Assembly: GCA_022711765.1 (NCBI GenBank)
Contig: JAKLEB010000003.1
Location: 150,781-214,780, forward strand
Reading direction: 5' to 3'
DNA: 64,000 nt
From: Candidatus Krumholzibacteriota bacterium
GTDB lineage: Bacteria > Krumholzibacteriota > Krumholzibacteriia > LZORAL124-64-63
The translations under genes were made by a program, and so were the position numbers. Within the stretch, counting starts at the first letter, position 1. Every line of letters begins with the position of its first letter. This document shows, one piece after another, positions 37,086 to 45,446 of the stretch. The notes under the pieces are model-generated. The model did not search any database. It was not told the DNA's origin and saw only the letters and a list, made by a program, of their open reading frames with translations.

Positions 37086-37543
37086 GCTCCGGCGAGCGAG
37101 GCGGCCGCGGATGGCGGTCCCTGGGCGGACAACGGGATTTCCAGCTCGTGTACAAGGAGGGCGTCAAACGGATCGGACGCCTCTTTGTGCTTTATCTGTA
37201 CCCTGGTGACGACCTGGCCAGGGCCGTCGTGGCCAGCCGCAAGGTCGGCGGGGCCGTCACCCGAAACCGCGCCAAGCGCCTGCTGCGCGAGGCGATTCGC
37301 GACCGGATCGAGAACCGGCCCGGGGCGGCCGCCGAGATCAGGCGGCGATATTTGCCAGCCGCGCCCCCGGGTGCTGGCCTCTGGGTCGTCGCCGTGGCCC
37401 GCGGATGTCTCGCGGAGGCCCGCTGCCCCGAGGTGATCGAGGAGTTCGACCGCTTGCTGGATCGCCCGCCCGCCGTCGATTCGCGTCCGGACGGACCGAG
37501 TTCCGGACAGGACGGCGAGGGAGCGCCCCGCGCCGACGCGTGA
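37082..37543 (+). CDS. rnpA: Ribonuclease P protein component
   Basis: This 153-residue protein subunit of RNase P helps the RNA subunit cut tRNA 5' leaders. The core runs [20 protein letters not shown] and the signature [24 protein letters not shown]. The C-terminal 25 residues ([18 protein letters not shown]) are low-complexity and not part of the family core. The TTG start overlapping the rpmH stop fits the usual coupling. Confidence 0.93.
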   Translation: MSSGERGGRGWRSLGGQRDFQLVYKEGVKRIGRLFVLYLYPGDDLARAVVASRKVGGAVTRNRAKRLLREAIRDRIENRPGAAAEIRRRYLPAAPPGAGLWVVAVARGCLAEARCPEVIEEFDRLLDRPPAVDSRPDGPSSGQDGEGAPRADA

Positions 37544-37612
37544 GAGGTTGAGGCCGTCATCCGCGCTCCGTTCGCCGTCAGGCCAGCCAGGAGCAGGACC
37601 GGCCAGCATGAC

Positions 37613-37837
37613 ATGTGGCGCCTGCCTTATGCGCTGATCGGGCTCTACCGGAGATGGCTCTCGCCCATCCTGCCGTCTGTCTGCCGTTTCCATCCTTCGT
37701 GCTCCGAGTACGCGGCTGAGAGCCTCCGACGGCACGGTCTGTGGCGAGGCGGCCGCCTGGCGCTGAACCGCCTCCTGCGCTGCCATCCCTGGCACCCCGG
37801 CGGTTGCGACCCCGTGCCCGAACCCCGCGGAGATTGA
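37613..37837 (+). CDS. yidD: Membrane protein insertion efficiency factor YidD
   Basis: This 74-residue protein has the YidD signature: LIGLYRRWLSPILPSVCRFHPSCSEYA near the start, then LRRHGLWRGGRLALNRLLRCHPWHPGGCDPVP. It is a membrane-associated amphipathic protein that assists YidC-dependent insertion. It sits between rnpA and yidC, its standard place, 5 bp before yidC. Confidence 0.96.
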   Translation: MWRLPYALIGLYRRWLSPILPSVCRFHPSCSEYAAESLRRHGLWRGGRLALNRLLRCHPWHPGGCDPVPEPRGD

Positions 37838-37842
37838 CCTTC

Positions 37843-39642
37843 ATGGACCGTCGCATGGTGCTCGCCTTCCTCCTGATCTTCCTGGTCATCACCGGCTATC
37901 AGCTCCTGGTCAACCGCGATATCGCGCGCGAGCGCGCGGCCCGGCAGCAAGCGCAGTCCGAGGCGCGGCCCGAGGTCGAGGCGGCCGATCAGCGGGCCGG
38001 CGACCAGCCGGCGGAGCCGGCGCGCGAGTCGAGCCTCCCGGCCGCCGCGGTCGACAGCACGCTCACGACCGCCGAGGCGATCCTCGTACCGGTCGGCGGG
38101 CCCGAAGCCGAGGCGACGGTCACGATCGCGACGCCGCTCTACGAGATCCAGCTGGCCGGGCGCGGCGCGCGGATCACGAGCTGGCTCGGCGCGCGGTACT
38201 CGGACCTGGACGGCCGGCCGGTCCAGCTCCTGCCGCAGGGAGATGGCGCGGTCCCCTACGGCGCGGACGCAGTGGCGTTCACTGCGGCCGACCTCGACCT
38301 GGGTCGACTCCTCTTCGCCACGGAGTCGCCGGCCCGGATCGAGCTGAACGAGGGCACTCGCAGCGTGGTCTTCTCGCTGCGCACCGCGGGCGACCTCGAG
38401 ATCCGCAAGACGTATACCTTCGACGCGGATTCGTACGAGATCCTGCTGGCTCTGGAACTGGTCGCCGTCGGTCCGCAGGCCGCGACGGCGCGCGCCACGC
38501 TCGGGGTGCCGAGGTCGGTGCGCTTCGGCTGGGTCCAGGGGATCGCCAGCACGGAAGGGAACGATCACCTCGAGGAGGCGGCGTTCCGTTCCTTCGCCAA
38601 GGTGAGGGACGAACTGGAGTTCAAGAAGCGCGGCGGCCTTGCGAAGGGCGTCGACCGCGTGCGCGGGACGTACGAGGGTCCGCTGCGCTTCGCCGGAGTC
38701 CAGAACAAGTACTTCACCGTCGTCGGCCTGCCGGCGCCGGATCGGCGCGATGACCCGGAATCCGTGACCGCGACCGTCAGCCTTTCGGGCGACCAGGCGC
38801 GGAACGTGCAGACCTGGTCGATCGAGCTGCCCGTCGACGCCGGGAGCGCCGGAACGCACGCCGTGGCGGCGAACCGGCTCTCCCTCTACATCGGCCCCCA
38901 GGAGGCCGATCGACTCAAGGCGTACGGTCTCGGTCTGGAGAAGATCATGGAGCTGGGCTGGGCCCTGGTCCGACCCCTGACCGAGGCAACGCTCTGGATC
39001 ATGGATCAGATGCGGCGGTTCATCCCGAACTACGGGGTGATCATCATCGTCTTCTCGGTGCTGACCAAGCTGGCGTTCTACCCGCTGACGCGGTCGAGCA
39101 CCCAGTCGATGAAGAAGATGCAGCTGCTGCAGCCGAAGATCAAAGCCCTCCAGGAGAAGCACAAGGACAACCAGGAGAAGCTCAGCAAGGCGATGATGGA
39201 GCTCTACCAGAAGGAGAAGGTCAACCCGATGTCGGGCTGCTTGCCCCTCCTGCTGCAGATGCCCGTCTTCGTCGCGCTGTACCAGGCGCTCGCGAACACG
39301 ATCGCGCTGCGCAACACGCCGTTCGTCTGGTGGATCAAGGATCTCTCGAAGCCGGACGCGCTGTTCTCCTTGCCGTTCTCGATTCCCTTCCTGGGCTCGG
39401 ACTTCAACCTGCTGCCCCTCCTGATGACGGGCACGATGGTGATCCAGACGCGCATGACACCGACCGGCCAGGTGACGGGCCAGATGGCCATGATCAACAC
39501 GCTGATGCCGGTCATCTTCCTCTTTTTCTTCTACCAGATGCCGTCGGGTCTGGTCATCTACTGGCTGGTCAACAACGTGATGACCATCTACCAGACCTGG
39601 AGAATCCACAAGACGGCCGCCCCCGAGGGAGGTGCGCAGTAA
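37843..39642 (+). CDS. yidC: Membrane protein insertase YidC
   Basis: This 599-residue YidC of the long type inserts and folds inner-membrane proteins alone or with SecYEG. TM1 (VLAFLLIFLVITGYQLLV) is followed by an Ala/Glu-rich linker and a periplasmic beta-supersandwich domain. The conserved 60KD_IMP core begins NYGVIIIVFSVLTKLAFYPLT, with the cytoplasmic coiled hairpin (KKMQLLQPKIKALQEKHKDN), MSGCLPLLLQMPVFVALYQAL, and FFFYQMPSGLVIYWLVNN. The ATG at 37843 precedes MDRRMVLAFLL after a GGAG. Confidence 0.98.
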   Translation: MDRRMVLAFLLIFLVITGYQLLVNRDIARERAARQQAQSEARPEVEAADQRAGDQPAEPARESSLPAAAVDSTLTTAEAILVPVGGPEAEATVTIATPLYEIQLAGRGARITSWLGARYSDLDGRPVQLLPQGDGAVPYGADAVAFTAADLDLGRLLFATESPARIELNEGTRSVVFSLRTAGDLEIRKTYTFDADSYEILLALELVAVGPQAATARATLGVPRSVRFGWVQGIASTEGNDHLEEAAFRSFAKVRDELEFKKRGGLAKGVDRVRGTYEGPLRFAGVQNKYFTVVGLPAPDRRDDPESVTATVSLSGDQARNVQTWSIELPVDAGSAGTHAVAANRLSLYIGPQEADRLKAYGLGLEKIMELGWALVRPLTEATLWIMDQMRRFIPNYGVIIIVFSVLTKLAFYPLTRSSTQSMKKMQLLQPKIKALQEKHKDNQEKLSKAMMELYQKEKVNPMSGCLPLLLQMPVFVALYQALANTIALRNTPFVWWIKDLSKPDALFSLPFSIPFLGSDFNLLPLLMTGTMVIQTRMTPTGQVTGQMAMINTLMPVIFLFFFYQMPSGLVIYWLVNNVMTIYQTWRIHKTAAPEGGAQ

Positions 39643-39644
39643 CC

Positions 39645-41090
39645 ATGAGCGACACGATGGAGAGCACGGGCAGGACCGTGGATGAGGCCATCCGCGAAGC
39701 CCTGCTGAGAATGGGCCTGCGTCGCGAAGAGGTCGACGTGACCGTGATCCAGGAAGCCCGCGCGGGGATCCTGGGCGTCGGCCGCCGCCAGGCCGTGGTC
39801 AAGGTGGAGAGGAAAGCCGATCGGCGCCGGGGCGCGCGCGGACCGCGGGGCGGCCGTGACGAGCAGGGCGCGCCGCGGTCGGAGGCGGGAAGCCGCACGG
39901 GCGAGCGGCTCGATGACGGGCGCGATCGCCGGGGCGGAAGCCGCCGCGGCGACCGGCGGCGCCAGGATGCGAGCGGCGGCGTCCGGGACGAGCGCGAGCG
40001 CGAACGCGACCGCGATCGCGGCCGCGATCGTGGCCGCCGGCGCGACGAGGCACCGGCCGGTGCCGCGCCCCGGGCCCAGGACGCGGACAAGCGCGAGGCG
40101 ACCGCGCGGGTCGCCCAGAGGCGGCCCGACGAGGGTCGACCGGACGCCACCGAGCACGGCGACGAGGACAGCAAGAACCGCCGCCGGCGCCGGCCGCGGC
40201 GGCGCCGGAAGCCGGGCGCGGAGTTCGAGGGGCCCGGCGCGGAGAAGGTCGGCGATGGCCGCCTGTTCGGCAGCGACGAGGCCGAGACGCCCGCAGTCGC
40301 GCCCGCCGTCGCCGCCGAACCGCCCGCGGTCGCGGCGGTCGCCCCGGCGAGCGAAGCGCCCGCCGAGGACCCGCTGGCGTTCCTGATGGGGACCGAGGTG
40401 GAGCCCGAGGTCGTGCCGGCGCCCGATCGGATCGGGACCCCGGCGGCCGCGGAACCGGCCGAGCCGGCGGCACCCGTCCGTCACGTTCCGCGCGCCGCGA
40501 CCGAGCTGGTCGCGGGCGTGGTCGCCGTGAACCGGACGCGCCCGTACCAGGCGGAGGACGCCGTCGCGGCGGTGCCGTTCCTGCAGCGCGTGGCGACCGA
40601 CCTGATGGTCAAGTCCGGCTTCACCTGCCGCGTGCAGGTGCAGGAAGGCGAGTACCATCAGGTCAAGATGGTCGTCGACGACCGCAGCGCCGGCGTGCTC
40701 ATCGGCCGGTATGGCAATACCGTGGACGCCGTGGAGTACCTGGTCGAGAAGGTGGCGAGCAATGCCGCGGGCGACCGGGTGCGCATGAACCTGGACATCA
40801 ACAACTACCGGCTGCGCCGCGAGGACAATCTCGTCCAGCGCGTCCGCAACGCCGCGGCCGAGGCGCGCAACACCGGCCGGCCCGTGCCCCTCGAACCCGC
40901 CGGCGGCCGCGAGCGGCGGATCGCACACCTGCAGATCGAGGAGCTGGAGGACCTGACCACCTACACCGAGACCGGTCCCGACGGGAAGTTCGTCGTGATC
41001 TGCCGGCCGGATCAGGTTCCCGAAGCGTATCGCCAGCGGGCGGCGGCCGGCGACGAGGAACCCGTCGACGTGGAACAGTCCGGCGACTGA
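39645..41090 (+). CDS. khpB: KhpB/Jag RNA-binding protein with long Arg-rich linker
   Basis: This 481-residue KhpB (Jag) binds RNA with its partner KhpA and influences division and translation in several bacteria. The N-terminal Jag-N domain (TVDEAIREALLRMGLRREEV, EARAGILGVGRRQAVVKV) is followed by about 250 residues of disordered sequence. That linker is first Arg/Asp/Gly-rich (around 60-200) and then Ala/Pro/Glu-rich. The C-terminus has a KH-like domain (VDDRSAGVLIGRYGNTVDAVEYLVEKV) and an R3H domain with RRIAHLQIEEL. Usual Jag proteins are 200-350 residues; the linker explains the excess. Confidence 0.93.
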   Translation: MSDTMESTGRTVDEAIREALLRMGLRREEVDVTVIQEARAGILGVGRRQAVVKVERKADRRRGARGPRGGRDEQGAPRSEAGSRTGERLDDGRDRRGGSRRGDRRRQDASGGVRDERERERDRDRGRDRGRRRDEAPAGAAPRAQDADKREATARVAQRRPDEGRPDATEHGDEDSKNRRRRRPRRRRKPGAEFEGPGAEKVGDGRLFGSDEAETPAVAPAVAAEPPAVAAVAPASEAPAEDPLAFLMGTEVEPEVVPAPDRIGTPAAAEPAEPAAPVRHVPRAATELVAGVVAVNRTRPYQAEDAVAAVPFLQRVATDLMVKSGFTCRVQVQEGEYHQVKMVVDDRSAGVLIGRYGNTVDAVEYLVEKVASNAAGDRVRMNLDINNYRLRREDNLVQRVRNAAAEARNTGRPVPLEPAGGRERRIAHLQIEELEDLTTYTETGPDGKFVVICRPDQVPEAYRQRAAAGDEEPVDVEQSGD

Positions 41091-41111
41091 CCGGCCACGC
41101 GCGAACACCCG

Positions 41112-41140
41112 GCGGGGGCCGTGCCCGGTGCGGCCCCCGC
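41112..41140 (+). terminator. GC-rich hairpin between khpB and mnmE
   Basis: Perfect 10-bp arms GCGGGGGCCG (41112-41121) and CGGCCCCCGC (41131-41140) surround a 9-base loop. There is no U-run. It could attenuate transcription into mnmE or stabilise the upstream mRNA end. Confidence 0.5.
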
Positions 41141-41169
41141 TCGCGTCCGCGGCCTGATCGAGGAAGACC

Positions 41170-42537
41170 TTGGCGATCCTGGAGAGCGGCACCGTCGTGG
41201 CGGTCGCGACCCCCGAGGGCGAGGGCGGCCTGGCCGTCGTGCGACTGAGCGGACCGGAAGCCCTGGCCGTCGCGCGGCGGCTCCTGTCCGCCGGCGCCCT
41301 GGCCGACCCCGTGGACTCGCATCGCGCGCGGCTCGCGCTGGTCCGCTGGCCGGCCCGGGCGGACACCGGCGGCCCTGAGCCCGGGACGCCCCTGGACCAG
41401 GCGCTCGTCCTGCCGATGCTGGCGCCGGCCAGCTACACCGGCGAGGACACCGTCGAATTTTTCTGCCACGGCGGGCTGATGCCGGCTCGCCAGATCGCGG
41501 CCGCCTGCCGCGCCGCCGGCGCGCGCGGCGCGCTCCCCGGCGAGTTCACGCGGCGCGCGTTTCTCAACGGCCGGCTGTCGCTGGTCCAGGCCGAAGCGGT
41601 CGCCGAGCTGATCGCCGCCGAGCACGCCGCCGGCGCGCGCGCGGCGCTCGCCCAGCTCACCGGCGGTCTCAACCGGCAGCTCGCCGCGGTGGAAGGACCG
41701 TTGCGCGATCTGCTGGCGCGCATCGAGGGCGCGCTCGAGTTCAGCGAAGAGGACGCGGTCGGCCCGTCGCGCGAGGACGTCGCGACCACCTTGCGCGCGG
41801 CCCGCCGGCAGATCGACGACCTGCTCGATCTCGCTCCGGCCGGCCGCCTGCTGCGTGACGGTGTCCAGGTCGTGCTCGTCGGCGCGCCCAACGTCGGCAA
41901 GAGCTCCCTCTTCAATGCGCTCCTGGGCGCCGACCGCGCGCTGGTCGACCCCGAGGCGGGAACGACGCGCGACGTGGTCACGGCGCCGCTCGAGCTCGAC
42001 GGGGTGCTCTTCGTGCTGCACGACACCGCGGGCCTGCGCGACCGCGCGGTCGGAGTCGAGGCGAAAGGCGTCGCGCGGACGCGGGAGACGGTCGCGGGCG
42101 CCGACCTCGTCCTTGCGCTGCGGCCGGTGACCGACCGCGCGCAACCGGCGCCGGCGCTCGGCGACGCGCCGGCCGGCTGCCCGGTCCTGCCGGTGTGGAC
42201 CAAGGGCGATCTCGACCCGGCGGCGACGGGGATGGTGACGTCGAGCCGGACGGGGCAGGGCATCGAGGCGCTGCGCCGCGCGCTGCTCGATCACGCGCGG
42301 GCGGGCGGGGTGGCGGCAGCCGTCGCGCGCGGGGTGATCCTCAACCAGCGCCATCAGGACCGGCTCCTCGCCTGCCGCGAGACCATCGACCAGCTGCTCG
42401 AGGACCCCGGCGCCGGCGACGAGGTCGCCGCGACGCTGCTCGCGGCGACGCTGCAGGAGCTCGGGGCGATCACCGGCCGGGTGTTCACGGAGCAGCTGCT
42501 GGGGGAGATCTTCTCGCGGTTCTGCGTGGGGAAATGA
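41170..42537 (+). CDS. mnmE: tRNA modification GTPase MnmE
   Basis: This 455-residue GTPase, with MnmG, adds the cmnm5 group to wobble uridine-34 of some tRNAs. The N-terminal folate-binding domain (TPEGEGGLAVVRLSG, YTGEDTVEFFCHGG, LPGEFTRRAFLNGRLSLVQAEAV) is followed by a helical domain with an inserted G domain (GAPNVGKSS, GTTRDVV, HDTAGLRD, TKGD). The C-terminus ends FSRFCVGK, giving the catalytic Cys motif FCxGK. The start is a TTG at 41170 behind GAGGAAG. It is followed 19 bp on by mnmG. Confidence 0.96.
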   Translation: MAILESGTVVAVATPEGEGGLAVVRLSGPEALAVARRLLSAGALADPVDSHRARLALVRWPARADTGGPEPGTPLDQALVLPMLAPASYTGEDTVEFFCHGGLMPARQIAAACRAAGARGALPGEFTRRAFLNGRLSLVQAEAVAELIAAEHAAGARAALAQLTGGLNRQLAAVEGPLRDLLARIEGALEFSEEDAVGPSREDVATTLRAARRQIDDLLDLAPAGRLLRDGVQVVLVGAPNVGKSSLFNALLGADRALVDPEAGTTRDVVTAPLELDGVLFVLHDTAGLRDRAVGVEAKGVARTRETVAGADLVLALRPVTDRAQPAPALGDAPAGCPVLPVWTKGDLDPAATGMVTSSRTGQGIEALRRALLDHARAGGVAAAVARGVILNQRHQDRLLACRETIDQLLEDPGAGDEVAATLLAATLQELGAITGRVFTEQLLGEIFSRFCVGK

Positions 42538-42556
42538 GTCGGCGGGGGCGACGCGG

Positions 42557-44482
42557 ATGACACGGCTCGGGCGAGGATACGACGTGATCGTGGTGGGCGG
42601 CGGCCACGCCGGCCTCGAGGCCGCGCTCGCCGCGGCTCGCCTCGGCTGCCGGACCGCGCTGGTGAGCCACGCGCGCGCCGAGATCGGTCGCATGCCGTGC
42701 AACCCGGCGATCGGCGGCCTCGGCAAGGGTCACCTCGTCCGCGAGATCGACGTGCTCGGCGGTCAGATGGGGCTGGCGATCGACGCGACGGGCATCCAGT
42801 TCCGGGTCCTCAATCGCCGCAAGGGTCCGGCGGTGCAAGCGCCGCGGGCGCAGGCCGACAAGGCGCGGTACCAGGCGACGATGGCCGCCGCCGTCGACGA
42901 CCAGGCTGGGCTGGTCCTCATCGAGGGCGACGCGACCCGCCTCCTGGCCGCCGCGCCGGGCGACCCGGTCGACGGCGTGGGGCTGGCCGACGGGCGCGAG
43001 GTGCGCGGGCAGCGAGTCGTCCTGTGCACCGGCACCTTCCTGCGCGGCCTGATGCACGTGGGCGAGCGGCGAACGCGCGGCGGCCGCGAGGGCGCCGAGA
43101 GCAGCGAGGGGCTGAGCGGCGAGCTGCGCCGGCTCGGCCTCGAGCTGCGTCGCCTGAAGACGGGGACGCCGCCGCGCCTGCACGCGGATAGCATCAACTT
43201 CTCCCGTCTCGAGCCGCAACCCGGCGATCGAGACCCCCGGCCGTTCTCCTTCCGCACGCGGAGCTTCTCCCCGCCGGATCATCTCTGCTGGCTCGCCTAC
43301 ACCAACGAGCGCACGCACGCGCTGATCCGCGAGAACCTGCATCGATCGCCGCTCTACGGCGGCATCATCGAGGGCCGCGGACCCCGTTACTGCCCGTCCA
43401 TCGAGGACAAGGTCGTCCGCTTCGCTGACCGCAGCCGTCACCTGGTGTTCCTCGAACCCGAAGGCGAGGACACTCCCGAGATTTACGTCAACGGGATCTC
43501 CACGAGCCTGCCGTCCGACGTCCAGTGCGCGCTCGTGCGCAGCATCGAGGGTCTGGAGCGCGCCGCGCTCGTGCGCTTCGGCTACGCGGTGGAGTACGAT
43601 AGCGCGCCGTCCTGGCAGGTCGCGCCGACGCTCGAGTGCCGGCGCGTCCCGGGGCTGTTCCTGGCCGGCCAGCTCCTCGGCACCTCGGGTTACGAGGAGG
43701 CGGCCGCGCAGGGCCTGGTCGCCGGCGTCAACGCGGTTCGCTCGCTCGGCGGACAGCCGGCGTGGATCCCGTCGCGCAACGAGTCGTATCTCGGCGTGCT
43801 CATCGATGATCTGGTGACCAAGGAGATCAGTGAGCCGTACCGGATGTTCACCTCGCGCGCCGAACATCGCCTGCACCTGCGCTGCGACAACGCGGAGACC
43901 CGCCTCCTGGAGCCGGCGGCGCAGCTCGGTCTGCTGCCGGCCGGCGAGCTCGATCGCCTGCGCGCGCGCGACCGGGCCCGCGCGCGGATCTTGGCCTGCC
44001 TGTCCGGCTGGCGGACCACCGACCCGGCCGGCGGCCCGGCCTGTACGGCCGCGGACATCCTTCGCCGGCCGGACATCGACCTGCACGACCTTGCCGAGAT
44101 CGTCCGCGATGGCGCCGGGTTGCGACTCGCGCTCGCGGGCATCGTCCGGGAGGAACTGGGCGACGGGAGCGAGAGCCTGCTCGCGGCCGGCCTGATGATA
44201 GATTGTATAACATCAATAAAATATAGTGGTTACATAAATAGGCAGCGGCGAATGCTGGAATCTCAATCGCATCTCGACGGACTCGCGATCCCGGCCGATT
44301 TCGAGTACCGTTCGATCCCGGCGCTGAGCAACGAGGCCCGGGAGAAGCTCTCGCGCATGCGACCGGCGACGATCGGTCAAGCCGGCCGGATCGACGGCGT
44401 ACGGGCGGCGGATCTCGCGATCCTGACCGTGCTGGTGCGGCGACACCGGGACGCGGCGCCGCCGGAACGGGGGGCGCCGTGA
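42557..44482 (+). CDS. mnmG: tRNA uridine-modifying FAD enzyme MnmG
   Basis: This 641-residue FAD/NAD(H)-dependent partner of MnmE begins with the FAD motif VVGGGHAGLEAALAAARLG and the signature MPCNPAIGGLGKGHLVREIDVLGG. Next come LKTGTPPRL, the GTSGYEEAAAQGLVAG segment, and the C-terminal helical domain (RSIPALSNEAREKLSRMRPATIGQA). The length is typical. A patch at 44198-44235 (encoding MIDCITSIKYSGYINR) uses AT-rich codons very unlike the rest of the gene. Confidence 0.97.
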   Translation: MTRLGRGYDVIVVGGGHAGLEAALAAARLGCRTALVSHARAEIGRMPCNPAIGGLGKGHLVREIDVLGGQMGLAIDATGIQFRVLNRRKGPAVQAPRAQADKARYQATMAAAVDDQAGLVLIEGDATRLLAAAPGDPVDGVGLADGREVRGQRVVLCTGTFLRGLMHVGERRTRGGREGAESSEGLSGELRRLGLELRRLKTGTPPRLHADSINFSRLEPQPGDRDPRPFSFRTRSFSPPDHLCWLAYTNERTHALIRENLHRSPLYGGIIEGRGPRYCPSIEDKVVRFADRSRHLVFLEPEGEDTPEIYVNGISTSLPSDVQCALVRSIEGLERAALVRFGYAVEYDSAPSWQVAPTLECRRVPGLFLAGQLLGTSGYEEAAAQGLVAGVNAVRSLGGQPAWIPSRNESYLGVLIDDLVTKEISEPYRMFTSRAEHRLHLRCDNAETRLLEPAAQLGLLPAGELDRLRARDRARARILACLSGWRTTDPAGGPACTAADILRRPDIDLHDLAEIVRDGAGLRLALAGIVREELGDGSESLLAAGLMIDCITSIKYSGYINRQRRMLESQSHLDGLAIPADFEYRSIPALSNEAREKLSRMRPATIGQAGRIDGVRAADLAILTVLVRRHRDAAPPERGAP

Positions 44483-45159
44483 ATCGCGAGACGCCCTCCG
44501 GGCTCGACGCGCAGCTCGACCTCCTCGCGAGAGAGATCCGGCGGTGGAATCAGCAGACCAATCTGATCACGCGGGTTGACACCGACCAGCAGATCTCGAG
44601 GATCATGCGGCAGTGCCGCGACGGCTGGGCGCTCGCCCGGCAGGCGCTGGCGGAGGAGCCCTGGTTCGCCGGCAGCCGGCATATCGATCTCGGCTCGGGA
44701 GCGGGCTTGCCCGGGCTCGTCTGGGCCGCCCTGCGCCAGGCCGACGGGCATCCTGGGGAGTCCTGGCTCGTCGAGCCGAGAGAGAAGCGGGCCTGGTTCC
44801 TGCGCCGGGCGATCCGGGCGATGGGCCTCCTGCGCGCGTTCGTGCTGGCTGCGCGTTGGGGAGACGCCGCGCTCGCCAGTGAGCGCGCCGGCGGACCTGG
44901 CGTCGTGGTCTCGCTGAAAGCGCTGCGACTCGACGATTCCCAGGTGATCCGGGGTCTCGCGGCGGCGATTCCCGACTTCGCCGCGATCCACGAGCTGGCG
45001 ATCATCCGCTTCCTGGATTCCGAGCCAAGGTCGCTCGAGGAACTGGACGACACCTTCGTCGACCATCTCGGGGACCCGGAGACCTGGTGGTTCCCTCGGG
45101 GCGCGAGCGTTCTGGGGAGCGGGGCGCCGCGGCTCTTCCTGACCCGGTACCGGCGCTGA
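44479..45159 (+). CDS. rsmG: 16S rRNA G527 methyltransferase RsmG
   Basis: This 226-residue SAM-dependent methyltransferase makes m7G527 in the 16S rRNA decoding site; its loss gives low-level streptomycin resistance in other bacteria. RRWNQQTNLITRV is near 21-33, the SAM loop HIDLGSGAGLPGLVW near 68-82, and VEPREKRAWFLRRAIRAMGL near 98. The C-terminal half is more divergent than usual. The GTG start overlaps the mnmG stop (GTGA). The gene ends 10 bp before the first parS site. Confidence 0.9.
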   Translation: MNRETPSGLDAQLDLLAREIRRWNQQTNLITRVDTDQQISRIMRQCRDGWALARQALAEEPWFAGSRHIDLGSGAGLPGLVWAALRQADGHPGESWLVEPREKRAWFLRRAIRAMGLLRAFVLAARWGDAALASERAGGPGVVVSLKALRLDDSQVIRGLAAAIPDFAAIHELAIIRFLDSEPRSLEELDDTFVDHLGDPETWWFPRGASVLGSGAPRLFLTRYRR

Positions 45160-45168
45160 CGACGTCGT

Positions 45169-45184
45169 TGTTCCACGTGGAACT
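45169..45184. other. parS site 1
   Basis: TGTTCCACGTGGAACT matches the 16-bp ParB-binding palindrome at all but the last base (parS consensus is TGTTTCACGTGAAACA, with the TGTTCCACGTGGAACA variant known from pseudomonads). It lies between rsmG and parA. Confidence 0.9.
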
Positions 45185-45215
45185 GACCTGGTTCACACTC
45201 AGGACCGGTCCGCGA

Positions 45216-45231
45216 TGTTCCACGTGGAACA
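45216..45231. other. parS site 2
   Basis: TGTTCCACGTGGAACA is a perfect 16-bp palindrome 47 bp after the first site and 215 bp before parA. ParB loads here as a CTP-dependent clamp. Confidence 0.95.
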
Positions 45232-45351
45232 CCTCCGCCGGCCCGGTCCGCTCGGCTGATCCGATTCCCAGCCGACTCCGGAACCGGTCTCGGAAAGGTC
45301 TTTTCTGGGCGAGGTTGCCTGGCTGTGTGCAGAACCGATCCAGGAACACGG

Positions 45352-45381
45352 TAGACATCGATCGCGTCCATGCCCTAGATT
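45352..45381 (+). promoter_or_regulatory. Candidate parAB promoter
   Basis: TAGACA (45352-45357), an 18-bp spacer and TAGATT (45376-45381) lie downstream of the parS pair. The leader would be about 60 bases. It resembles the promoter proposed for the AraC-type gene. Confidence 0.45.
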
Positions 45382-45446
45382 CCCCCGATCGACCGCCGGA
45401 GCTGACCGGCGACCCGGGCGCCAACCCCCACGGACGGACGACTCTC

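Noticed and set aside
39960..40035. Tandem GAGCGCGAGCGCGAACGC-like repeat as a possible DNA repeat element
   Set aside because: It encodes the alternating Arg/Glu/Asp linker of KhpB in frame, so it is a coding low-complexity tract rather than an independent element.
41112..41140. Possible riboswitch in front of mnmE
   Set aside because: Only a simple GC hairpin with a 9-base loop is visible, with no multi-stem conserved core.
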